The position numbers were made by a program, and so were the translations under genes. From positions 310,001-374,000 of the forward strand of contig BSYQ01000009.1 in the NCBI GenBank assembly GCA_030272585.1: 64,000 nt of DNA, given 5' to 3'. The notes under the pieces are model-generated. The model was given only the letters and a program-made list of their open reading frames with translations. It made no database searches and was not told where the DNA came from. Below are positions 43,763 through 52,741 of the stretch, piece after piece; position 1 is the stretch's first letter, and the number at the start of each line of letters is the position of its first letter. Origin of the DNA: Bryopsis sp. KO-2023. Its lineage: Eukaryota > Chlorophyta > Ulvophyceae > Bryopsidales > Bryopsidaceae.

Positions 43763-45661
43763 TTAACGCTGTTCCTGCGCTTGCGCTTGCTGGATAGCAT
43801 GCTGCTCCTGCGCATGCGCTTGCTGCACTGCACGATACCGGACACAGGGATCAAATGCGGCAGCCACCCTCTTGGACTTTAGGAATGGCAGATCCCTTGT
43901 GATGCCGGACACCTTGAGCTGCCGCTTCACACACATGTTGCAGTGTGGCAACTTCTCGTGCTCAGCCGGGAACGGAGGGATTTCTTCGAACGTCGAGCGT
44001 GTCAGCTTCAACATATGGGCAGGTAGAGAGAATGGGGAGACGGTGGCGATGGACTTGTTGTCCACTTCCGCGACTTTTTGGACCGCCGTGACGATGCGCC
44101 CCAGCATCGAGTATGCCAACCAATGAGCATCACACACGAGGTGATACCCACAAGGAAGGACGGAATACTTCTTCTGCGTCAGCCGCTGAGCACTTGCTTG
44201 CATTGGGCTTCTCCCGCACCAAATGCACATGGGCAACTCGTGAAAGTGCCGGTTGCCGCGGTAATTTTGCAAGGCTCGGTCCCTGGGGTTAGTATATTGG
44301 ACCTTCGGCCATTTCTCTGACGCAGTGATGGGGTTGCAAGCCTCCTCGATATCCTCCCGTGACAGGTTCACTTCGCTGGGTGCAGCATCCACTTTGTCCT
44401 GAGCAGCCGCCCTTAGTCTTCTGAGCTTAACCTTTTCTCGGAAAGCCCAAAGTGCTGCTTCTGTTGGAGCTAACTCCAACGGTGGATGGACCGCACGCTG
44501 AACCTCTGTCACCTGGCTTGGCCCTTCATCATTCCGTATTTCTCCGTCCTCCAGTTCAGAACTAGGACCTTCGAGCCTAGGAGGTGGACTGCCGAAGTCA
44601 ATTTCTTCGTTAAAATCCAAGTCCAAAAGCTCCTCCTCTCTCATGTCGAATAAATCCTCCCCCGGTGCTATTGCGGTAGCCTCATCTCCGGGAGTCTGAA
44701 CTGTTGGCGCTGGTTGTGAGGGTGCTGGAGTCTTTAATGCGGCAGCCTTTAACTTGAGTAACAAGTTGGCTCTTGCTGCATCTCCAGGCATACGATCCCT
44801 CGGTGGCTCACCACCTTCATCGTCACCGTCCTCTCGCCTTCTCTTTCCGTGTGGATCTTCATCCCTACACGGCGAGCTTGGGCGTTTGTTTTTCCCTTTT
44901 CCTTTGCCCTTGCTTGAGCCTCCCGCATCATCGTCCTTGGACGGTTCCAGATCAAGTGTTGCGTTTGACAACAGAACTTGGACTTGGCGATCCAGTTCTT
45001 CGCGTACCCGTGGTGCTGGTACCGGCGGGTTCAAACGCAGCATCTTGTCCGTTGTTTCGCTCTGCACTTGAAGTTTTTCAGAGCCGTCTCTGAGGGACTC
45101 TCCCAGCAAATCGATCTGCAGCTCTTGTTCTGCCAATTCCTTCTTAAGGTTGTTGGCTGCTGCACTCCACGCGGTTGCTACAGCTCGCTGCAGCGTTTCC
45201 TCTACCGCGGTAAATCGATCCACCATTCCCCCGAGAGCTTGTTTACGGAGGTCATTCTCACGATGGTTAGCCATCATGTGAGATTGGAACCTTTGCTTTT
45301 TCAGCTTCATGGCTTCCAATTTTTCTTCCAAGACCTTGGTCTTGTCCTCCGCTTCTTTCTTTTCCGCCTCCGCCTTATCCTTGGCTTTCTCCGCTGCCTC
45401 CTTCGCAGCCTCAGCTGCTTTCGTCCGGTCACTCAACTCTGAGAGCTGCCGGGTTAAGGCCTCATTGTTCTGCAGCACTTCCTCTGCGGTCGACGTAAAG
45501 TGCTGCAGCTCCTCTTCTTTTTGAGCTACCTCCGCTTCCAATCTCGCAATAATTGCGGCGGGTGTGTCGGCAGCCATTATGTTCGTCGGAAAGAAAGAAA
45601 TAACAACGGTTTGTGCGTCTTTAGACTGTTTTTCACTCAGGAGCTCGCTCCGTTTACACAA
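43763..45661 (-). CDS. Element B second ORF: coiled-coil/zinc-cluster protein
   Basis: Nearly identical to the ORF of element A at 2734-4548. The open frame is 632 codons from its first possible start, but the ATG shared with A (IMAADTPAAII) gives 604 residues and is the likelier start. It keeps the coiled coil, the basic patch, the acidic region and all Cys/His positions (CIWC, LPCGYHLVCDAHW, CNMC). That both copies stay open downstream of pol argues that it is a genuine gene of this family. Confidence 0.82.
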   Translation of the reverse strand: MCKRSELLSEKQSKDAQTVVISFFPTNIMAADTPAAIIARLEAEVAQKEEELQHFTSTAEEVLQNNEALTRQLSELSDRTKAAEAAKEAAEKAKDKAEAEKKEAEDKTKVLEEKLEAMKLKKQRFQSHMMANHRENDLRKQALGGMVDRFTAVEETLQRAVATAWSAAANNLKKELAEQELQIDLLGESLRDGSEKLQVQSETTDKMLRLNPPVPAPRVREELDRQVQVLLSNATLDLEPSKDDDAGGSSKGKGKGKNKRPSSPCRDEDPHGKRRREDGDDEGGEPPRDRMPGDAARANLLLKLKAAALKTPAPSQPAPTVQTPGDEATAIAPGEDLFDMREEELLDLDFNEEIDFGSPPPRLEGPSSELEDGEIRNDEGPSQVTEVQRAVHPPLELAPTEAALWAFREKVKLRRLRAAAQDKVDAAPSEVNLSREDIEEACNPITASEKWPKVQYTNPRDRALQNYRGNRHFHELPMCIWCGRSPMQASAQRLTQKKYSVLPCGYHLVCDAHWLAYSMLGRIVTAVQKVAEVDNKSIATVSPFSLPAHMLKLTRSTFEEIPPFPAEHEKLPHCNMCVKRQLKVSGITRDLPFLKSKRVAAAFDPCVRYRAVQQAHAQEQHAIQQAQAQEQR

Positions 45662-46026
45662 ACACTAGGGCAAAATGGTTCGAGGGCTGCGCTTATAAGG
45701 CTGGGTGACTCGTACACTTTCCTCGTTGGGTTATTGGGGTGAGACACCAACGTTTTGCTCGGTTGGAGTCTCGTCAAGACCACCTCAACACGTCACTTGA
45801 TAGGGGTTTTCTCGGAACAACCACACTATCTCGAATGTGACATCGTTTGCCCGGTTTCTAAAGTACTACTGAAGCTACACTTACTGCGCCAGCCAAATAA
45901 CTTAGGCACCTAACGCATTAAAGTTAAAGAGTTGGTTTGGAAGTCGACAGAGTTTTTCTAAGGTATCCTTTTTCGCGCCCCCTTGCTATAAGGAGTTCCA
46001 CCTTAGCCATCAAACACTCTGCTTCC

Positions 46027-49000
46027 CTATTCTCTTCCTTTCTGCAACTCTTTTCTTTCTTTCTCTTTAAATGCGCGAAGTATATCTGGTGCGTTAACCA
46101 GATTAGCTTCAGGTTCCCAAGTAGCGTCAAGTAGATCGTATCCTTTCCACAGCACTAGGTATTCACGATTGCGTTTACCTCTAGCCCTTAGGATATTTTC
46201 GACCTCATACTCTACTTCGCTACCAATCAACTCTCCTTCTGGAGGTTGTATCTGCCTGCTGTTATCACTCGAGGCGTGATAACGCTTGAACTTAGAAACA
46301 TGAAACACTGGGTGAATGAGCCATGTTTCCGGAAGTTGAACTCTGTAAGCCACCTTTGATATTTTCTCCACAATTTCAAAGGGACCCACAAATCGACGGC
46401 GCAGTTTTGGACTCACTTTGTTCAAAGCAGCCAACGGAATAAAACGGCTTTTTATCAGGACTTTATCCCCTTTCTCAAAAGCAATATCTTTCCTCTTCTT
46501 ATTTGCACTCACACACATTCTGTGTTGTGCTCTAGAGTAATATGCTTTTGCGGTATCTAAGTCCTGTGCCATCCGTGCTACCATAGTCTTAACTGCTTCC
46601 ACTTGAAATTGCGTTGCCGTCCCACCAATGTTTGGTGTTTCTGGATGGTACCCATACATCAAGTATGCAGGTGCGAACCCTGTACTCGCATTCACTGCAT
46701 TGTTTGCTGCAAACTCTGCTGTAGGTAAATACTCAACCCACTTATGGGGATACCTCTCAGCATATGGCCTTAGAAAATTTTCCAGAGTACGTATGGTAAC
46801 CTCACTCTGCCCATCCGTTTGAGGGTGGTAAGCTGTACTCATACGAATCTCTGTACCCAGAGCTTTAAAAAGCGTCTGCCAGAACTTGCTGGTAAAGCGA
46901 GGGTCTCTATCAGACACAATCACTTTAGGTAGGCCATGGTTGCGGTAAACATGTTCGATAAAAAGTTGGGCGTATCCTGCAGCGGTAATCTCTTTAGTAC
47001 ATGGGGCGAAATGCACAAACTTGGTAAGTCTATCGACAAAGACAGCTACAGCACTAAACCCATTGGATGCTGGTAGATCTGTCACCAAGTCAGTGGTAAT
47101 CTGCTCCCACTTCCGCTCAGGTATTGGCAGGGGTTGAAGTAAGCCCATAGGCTTCTGTGTGTCAGCCTTTATTTGTTGGCACACAGGGCATTCGCGCACA
47201 AATGCCTTCAACTCATTCATCCACCCCTTCCACCAATATCGCCGCGCTAGGATTTCTCCTGTTCGCGCTGGTCCTGTATGGCCTGCTGAAGGTGTCTCAT
47301 GGCACTCCTTCATAATCTTATTGCGCTGGCCTTTAGGAACCACCACTTTCTCGACTAATCCTCTCTTTGGGACCGTCCAGAGTATTCCCTCTCTGAGGAA
47401 ATATCCCTCAACTTCCTCGCCACTCTCAAGCTTCCGCAATATCTTCACCAAGGAGTTATCAGCTTGGAGGGCTTGTTTCCACTCGTCTTGGCTTGCTTGA
47501 TGCACTTGCCAAGTGGAAATGTTCATCGCAGTTTCCACGGGCTTAGGAACACTGCGGGAGAGAGCATCTGCTAACACATTAGCCTTGCCTTTGATATAGG
47601 AGATCTTGGGGTTGATCGAAGTCAGGTACCCCGCCTCAAGCCATCTTGCTTGGGTTCTAGAAAGGTTCCTCTGCGACAGAATATGCGTCAGAGGTTGGTG
47701 GTCAGTGAACACTGTTACTCCACCCGCACAACCTTCTAGATAATGTCTCCACTGCACCATCGCATAACATATTGCACACAACTCTTTGTCGTATGGTGCA
47801 TAGTTAAGCTCGGCAGGCTTGAATCTACGTGAGAGGTAAGCTATTGGCTGCAGCCCCTCTCCGTGATCCTGTGTTAACACGGCACCGATGGCCTCATTCG
47901 ACGCATCAGTGATCACAGTGTAAGGCAGTGACGCATCTGGAAAAATAAGGACGGGAGCTTGACTTAAACGCTTTTTCAGTTCATTGAATGCGCCACGCTC
48001 AACCTGTCCCCATCTCCAGGGATGGTCTTTTTTCACTAAGTCATGGAGTGGTCCAGCAACATGTGCAAACTGGGGAATGAATTTCCTGTAGTATGAAACC
48101 ATTCCAAGGAAGCTACGTACATCACTAACACTCTGTAGTTCCTTCCACTCCTTCACTGCCTTCACTTTTTGTTCCTGTGGTTTTAACCCACTTCCGCTAA
48201 TGCGGTAGCCAAGATAGTCTACTGTTGCGACAGCCAGCTCACTTTTACTTGCCTTAGCAAAAAGCTGATATTCTGCTAGTCGCGACAGGACTTTCTCTAA
48301 GTGTTCGGCATGCTGTTCCATGTTTTCAGAGAAGATGAGTATGTCATCGATAAAGACAACAACAAAATCATCTAAAAACTCTGCGAGTAGGTCTTGCACT
48401 AGAGTTTGGAATTGCGCTGGGCAATTGGTTAGCCCAAAAGGCGCTACCAAAAACTCAAAGTGACCGTATCTCGTGCGGAACGCTGTTTTATCTGTATCAG
48501 ATGGCCTTACTGGAAATTGCCAATAGCCTGATCGCAGATCTAACTTCGAGAACACTTTGGCTTTGAACACTCTATCCATCAATTCTTCTGGCAGGGGTAA
48601 AGGATACCGGTTTTTCACCGTCACCTTATTGATCCACCTGTAATCCACACACATCCTTAAGCCTCCATCCTTTTTCGGTACAAACAGGATTGGCGCGCCC
48701 CAAGGGGACTCGGATGGTTTGATTTTCTTCTGTTCCAGAAGGTAGTCCACTTGTGCTTTCACTTCATCCAGCTCTGCTGGTGAAAGCTTGTATATTGGAC
48801 GATGGATAGGTGTTGGATCCTCCAGGTCTATCTTAAACTCATGACCTTTTCTCTTCGGAGGGATCCCTGGGGGTAAATCCCGAGGGAACACACCACGGTG
48901 TGTTTCTACCACCTTTTTAATTTCGGCAGGGGTGTCTGAACGAATAAGTTTGCCAATCTCATCCTCAGTGTTGAATGGCTGTGTTCGCTCTATTGCGTCA

Positions 49001-49074
49001 GGCAATTCATGTTGGCCTAAAGCTTTCTCTTCAGATTCTTGCACTACAACCATAGTAGTTTGCTCCGAAACCAA
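46027..49074 (-). CDS. Element B pol (1015 aa frame): RT, RNase H, integrase, chromodomain
   Basis: The frame opens at a TTG at 49074. The first ATG is a few codons on (MVVVQESEEKALGQ). It contains reverse transcriptase (GAPILFVPKKDGG, LDLRSGYWQFP, VVFIDDILIFS at about residue 240), RNase H (ITDASNEAIGAVL), integrase zinc region and core (SDRDPRFTSKFW, YHPQTDGQSE), and chromodomain (VEYEVENILRARG). From VKAVKEW onward it agrees with element A almost residue for residue. No protease segment precedes it. Confidence 0.92.
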   Translation of the reverse strand: MVSEQTTMVVVQESEEKALGQHELPDAIERTQPFNTEDEIGKLIRSDTPAEIKKVVETHRGVFPRDLPPGIPPKRKGHEFKIDLEDPTPIHRPIYKLSPAELDEVKAQVDYLLEQKKIKPSESPWGAPILFVPKKDGGLRMCVDYRWINKVTVKNRYPLPLPEELMDRVFKAKVFSKLDLRSGYWQFPVRPSDTDKTAFRTRYGHFEFLVAPFGLTNCPAQFQTLVQDLLAEFLDDFVVVFIDDILIFSENMEQHAEHLEKVLSRLAEYQLFAKASKSELAVATVDYLGYRISGSGLKPQEQKVKAVKEWKELQSVSDVRSFLGMVSYYRKFIPQFAHVAGPLHDLVKKDHPWRWGQVERGAFNELKKRLSQAPVLIFPDASLPYTVITDASNEAIGAVLTQDHGEGLQPIAYLSRRFKPAELNYAPYDKELCAICYAMVQWRHYLEGCAGGVTVFTDHQPLTHILSQRNLSRTQARWLEAGYLTSINPKISYIKGKANVLADALSRSVPKPVETAMNISTWQVHQASQDEWKQALQADNSLVKILRKLESGEEVEGYFLREGILWTVPKRGLVEKVVVPKGQRNKIMKECHETPSAGHTGPARTGEILARRYWWKGWMNELKAFVRECPVCQQIKADTQKPMGLLQPLPIPERKWEQITTDLVTDLPASNGFSAVAVFVDRLTKFVHFAPCTKEITAAGYAQLFIEHVYRNHGLPKVIVSDRDPRFTSKFWQTLFKALGTEIRMSTAYHPQTDGQSEVTIRTLENFLRPYAERYPHKWVEYLPTAEFAANNAVNASTGFAPAYLMYGYHPETPNIGGTATQFQVEAVKTMVARMAQDLDTAKAYYSRAQHRMCVSANKKRKDIAFEKGDKVLIKSRFIPLAALNKVSPKLRRRFVGPFEIVEKISKVAYRVQLPETWLIHPVFHVSKFKRYHASSDNSRQIQPPEGELIGSEVEYEVENILRARGKRNREYLVLWKGYDLLDATWEPEANLVNAPDILRAFKEKERKELQKGRE

Positions 49075-49075
49075 A

Positions 49076-49613
49076 TGCTACACGATACAGGACGTTGGTG
49101 GACCGGCCCGCCCCCTTTGCGGGCTGTGCCGCTTTATCCCGTATCATCTCGTCCCCCCCCGGGCCAGTGGTCGCCCTCGACCACCTTCTCCTCGTGCCCG
49201 TTACTCCATTCTCCTTGACCCTCTCTGCGATTACCGGGTTACCGTTCTCTCGCGGGTCTATTCGGGGGTTCTCCAGGATCTTTCTTGTGATCCTCTGATC
49301 CTTTGTTCTTATCCCTTTGATCCGTCTAGTCTCTTGAGCTTATGGTCTTTTGCCTTGCTCTGCGGCGGCGATCACTGTGATGATCTCAGCCCCCTCCCCT
49401 CCTTCGCAGTGATCCTCATGCTCTTTCACCTCTCGTTACTACCACTCTCGGGTCAGAGGCGCCAACTCACTCTCAACTTCCATGGCCTCGCTAGGACTCG
49501 AACTCGTGACCTTCGGATCGCAAGTTCGGCTCCGAAACCAAATGATACACGATACAGGACGTTGGTGGACCGGCCCGCCCCCTTTGCGGGCTGTGCCGCT
49601 TTATCCCGTATCA
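49076..49613 (-). mobile_element. TRIM-like miniature LTR element forming the 5' end of element B
   Basis: Two 71-bp direct repeats (49543-49613 and 49076-49146, one difference seen) with TGATAC..GTATCA ends enclose 396 bp. On the minus strand the outer repeat is followed by TGGTTTCGGAGC (complement at 49529-49540), and the inner repeat is preceded by a G-rich polypurine tract (49147-49161). That is LTR, primer site, non-coding interior, polypurine tract, LTR: the layout of terminal-repeat retrotransposons in miniature. Its interior starts with a tRNA-like GAGTTCGAGTCC tract. The inner LTR is again followed by TGGTTTCGGAGC (complement at 49062-49073), which leads into the pol region of B. The unit has no target duplication of its own. 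Confidence 0.8.
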
Positions 49614-49618
49614 CTGTT

Positions 49619-49734
49619 TGTGTGACCCCGAGTCTGTGACCCGTGCGATTTTGTGTGACCGTTCCGCTGCCGCCTCACTCTTTCCCGAGATAGGAGACGT
49701 CGCTCGCGGACGTCAGTCCTCCCGAGCGATAACA
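49619..49734 (+). repeat. 3' LTR of element C, right part
   Basis: The last 116 bp of the C LTR, separated from its left part by element B. It is followed by the CTGAA target duplication of C. Confidence 0.93.
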
Positions 49735-49836
49735 CTGAACTACCGCAGAGTCTGTCTACGGCAACTGAGTCGGACTACGCCGACTTTGAATGTCATGTCA
49801 AAAACTCGGTATCTAAACTGCGACGCACTGAAACTA

Positions 49837-50424
49837 CCGTAGATAGAGTAATGTTTGCGCGCATGAACTTTCGCGTGTTTTATTTTTGCGACACTAATTT
49901 TTTCGATTCAATCAGGTCGCAAAAATTAGTGCAACGCAAACATTAGGCTGCGCAAAAAAAAAAGCTGCGCAAAAGAAAAGCTGCGCAACACACGAACCAA
50001 GTGCACGTCTCTTCCTAGCTCATTTCCCCCTAAACGATACGAGTCAACACCCTTTGCGTAGCCCATGCGGCTCCAATCGACCCCTCCCCAACCAGTCGCT
50101 GCCCTTCGCAACCTTTCTTAGCTACTGAGCCATGTTCGAGACGCCTTCGCACAGCATGTACATAGCCGTTGTTCAGGATGCCTGGATGGCTGTCACTGAT
50201 CCAAGGGTGTGAAATTGAAGTGATGGATTATTGTGGGGAGGTACCAGTAGCTTCACTCTGTTTGCTTTTTTCTGTTACCCTTTGTTTGCGTTGGTCTTTG
50301 TTTGCGTTGGTGGGATGTCTGCGCGCGCTTATTAATTGCGGTGCTTCAAGTTTTGCGACACTAATTTTTGCGATTTTTCCTACTCACAAAAATTAGTCCA
50401 ACGCAAAAATTACCCTATCTACGG
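49837..50424. mobile_element. 588-bp MITE with CCGTAGATAG inverted ends
   Basis: The ends read CCGTAGATAG..CTATCTACGG and are flanked by TA on both sides, as in Tc1/mariner-like elements. Internal words GCGACACTAATTTTTGCGA and TTAGTGCAACGCAAA recur in inverted order near both ends. No transposase is encoded, so it depends on another element. The family assignment rests only on the TA duplication. Confidence 0.65.
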
Positions 50425-51450
50425 TATCGTCACCCAAGAAGTCGGCTAAGACCAGTTGCACAATCAAAACATCGCAATCTGTCTGTGCTGCACAGTGCGT
50501 TCTCTCACTCTTTCACGGGGTGACTGCAGTTTTTAATGAAATATTGAAAAAAACCAAGTCTGTGTGAACCCTGTCCATCTCTGTGTGAACCCTGTCCATC
50601 TCTGTGCTGACTTGGGGTCTGTGCGGTCTGTGTGTTTCTCCCCAGGCACCTGTGCACATCTGTTCTGTCCTGTGCTGCACACAGGACAGGATGAACCTGT
50701 GCTGCACAGACATTGCACAGACAGTGCACAGGTTAAACCCTGTGCACAGAACAGACAGTCTGTTCTCTCCTGTCCTGTGCACAGGGGTCTCAGCCCATGT
50801 CTGCCTGCGACCTAGACAGAAAATGGAGTTCCCCGGAGGGTGGTCGCTAAGAGACCATGGCCTAAGGAGACTCTGAAAATTGAGCTGGACAAGGGAGAAA
50901 CATAACAACAGACAGAGGAGACACTCAGAGGAGAGGGCAGGCTCCTCTGAGTGCAAAAACTCCTAAAGGAAGGACAGCACCTTCCTTTACTACACATGCT
51001 TTCCTTTTTATTGACATCTAGAATTAAAGGCTGTTCAGAAATAGCCTATTTTACTTCCAGCCACCCAACTGACTCTTCCTAACTATAAACACTTCAAAAA
51101 CATCCACCTCTTTATCAGAAATCAGAAGGATAGAGGAAATCTTCAGAGATTTCCTCTGAGTTCTTATTCACACACTCACACTCACACACATATATATTTT
51201 GCAAGAAAATATTTTACAGAAAAGAGAAGGGATGGTGTATCCCACAGAAAAATAGTAATACATATCCTTGGGTATGTTTATTAATTGATCTAAGTTATAC
51301 CTTGTCCGAATTAGATTTCCCGTGCGGATCCGATAGCTAATCTTTTCCACGTCCGATTCAGAGCTTCAGTAAACTTTTAATAAACTTCCGAGGGGGTATA
51401 CTGCCAAGGTTTCAGAAACTTAGTTATCCGTAGAAAACTTCGCTCTATTT
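50425..51450. other. Repeat-derived and AT-rich intergenic sequence
   Basis: 50460-50815 contains the CTGTGCACAGGACAG repeat family, with a tandem TGTGTGAACCCTGTCCATCTC at about 50560-50602. 50816-51450 becomes AT-rich with short CACACA runs. No supported gene. Confidence 0.5.
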
Positions 51451-51652
51451 TTATACTCGCAGCCAGTTCTAGTGCTAGCGCACATGTGTTGGCTGCGAGT
51501 TCGGCGTCACAGCAAGGGTCGACTAGCGACCCGACTTATAGCTGTATCGATCGCCTTAAAGATCGTGTTTCGTAGAGGGCTATATTCGGTGCGCTGTATT
51601 CCATCGTGTTGTCGCTGGCTCCTTGTTTTCCCAGCTGCACGTTTCATAGGAG

Positions 51653-52033
51653 TCATACCTCGGATGTCACAGTTTGACAGTGCCTATAGTATGACTCCCA
51701 GTACTCTGCGCTGCCATGGGTTGGCGTGCCAGCTATTCGATATCTTCCAGCGCATCGATATACAACTATTCCTACGTCATCGACGGGGAGTTGAACCCAA
51801 CGTACGAACCACCAGGTCTCACATAGAGCAGCTGTAATACAACTGTTTATCAGTGTGAGTTGGCAATTCCATTCTTCCGAATTATAATCGGGATTAATGT
51901 TACATTCTGGTGGCAGTACATCTGCCATGTTCTTTCTAGCTCCGTCACACAAGAATCTGCCAATCATCTCCAGTTCTGATATGACATGGCAGGCAAAATC
52001 GAAGCGAGTCGGGCACTTGATGGGGTCAATCAA
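51653..52033 (-). other. Unrecognised minus-strand open frame, 126 codons
   Basis: Balanced composition with Trp/Tyr/Cys (CETWWFVRWVQLPVDDVG, AEYWESYYRHC), more protein-like than its surroundings. It could be an exon of a host gene or a fragment of a transposon ORF. No start context, splice pairing or family was identified. Confidence 0.25.
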
Positions 52034-52741
52034 GGTGTGGGATGTTTACGAACCTGCCAGGCCAAACGGACGTCTGTGGTGGTCCGGAAACTTGATCCCG
52101 TTTTGCTCTCCAGTCGGCAATTCTTTGGTGCGACCTTTTCCAGCGTTGCACCTTGCCACCGGCCCTGAGATTTTCTGTACGGGGCTTTCTGGACGATCAT
52201 TGCGTGGGGTTGACGGCCGCCTTTTGTTTCTCCTGAAAATCGCTCCTGCTAGACCCATTGTGGAGATCTAATGGCGTATATGAGACAGCTTGGGCAGGCT
52301 GCGGTGTCTGTGTGGTTTCTGGCGGGTGAGCTGTCCTTATTTGCTTGGCGGCGTGCACATGATATTGGCTGGACTTGTGTAGCTTGGAAAAACTAGCTTT
52401 GTGATGGATACCACAGCGGGACTGTCTGTGGACGTGTGGTTCTTTAACGTGCGGTCGGCCGATCCACTGGCTTTGGTTGCTTGTGGAAAAAAGCCTGGAG
52501 CTTGTAGTTACGGCTCCACCGCGCAATAATAGGGCAACACCCTTGAGAATTGCTGTGTGGTTCTGATCCGTGTAGTTTGGACAACGTTTCACGAGCCCTC
52601 TATCTGCACCTTGTAGTTTTTCTTTCCGTTCATGCTATTGGATAAACTGATTATGCTTCTTGGCACTGGTTCGAGCCCGTTTTTCTCTGCCCTTTTCCGA
52701 ACTGTTTCAATTTCAATAATGGTTTGTGTGTGTTTGTGCAG
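52034..52741. other. Sequence upstream of the first recognised 5'-nucleotidase exon
   Basis: No exon could be supported. The missing 5' exon or exons, with any signal peptide, should lie here or further left. A TGTGTGTTTGTGCAG acceptor ends the stretch. Confidence 0.4.

Larger units (their letters stand above)
43167..49613 (-). mobile_element. Element B: Ty3/gypsy element of the A family with a TRIM at its 5' end, nested in element C
   Basis: A 6447-bp unit flanked by the 5-bp duplication CTGTT inside the 3' LTR of element C. On the minus strand it begins with a miniature LTR element (49613 down to 49076). It goes on into pol and the zinc-cluster second ORF and ends in a 401-bp LTR of the A type (43167-43567). 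The two ends therefore come from different LTR families, although both carry TG..CA termini and share one target duplication. I see no gag or protease region. It is younger than C. Confidence 0.88.
35558..49734 (+). mobile_element. Element C: Ty3/gypsy chromovirus with element B nested in its 3' LTR
   Basis: The 5' LTR is 35558-36070 (513 bp). The 3' LTR is in two parts, 42770-43166 and 49619-49734, which together make 513 bp. A 5-bp duplication CTGAA flanks it (35553-35557 and 49735-49739). TGGTTTCGGAGC (36075-36086) follows the 5' LTR, and an AGGGGGGAGGCAA tract precedes the 3' LTR. The interior holds gag and a pol region. I see two differences between the LTRs, so insertion is recent. The pol region looks broken about once, and B sits in the 3' LTR. 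Without B and its 5-bp duplication, C is about 7.7 kb. Confidence 0.94.

Noticed and set aside
49095-49639. Plus-strand ORF of 235 codons across the end of element B
   Set aside because: Runs through the TRIM and into the LTR of C; an accidental frame across an insertion boundary.
52632-52721. Signal-peptide-like first exon of the 5'-nucleotidase
   Set aside because: Hydrophobic reading looks tempting, but the implied intron would be about 20 bp and the phase does not match the next exon.
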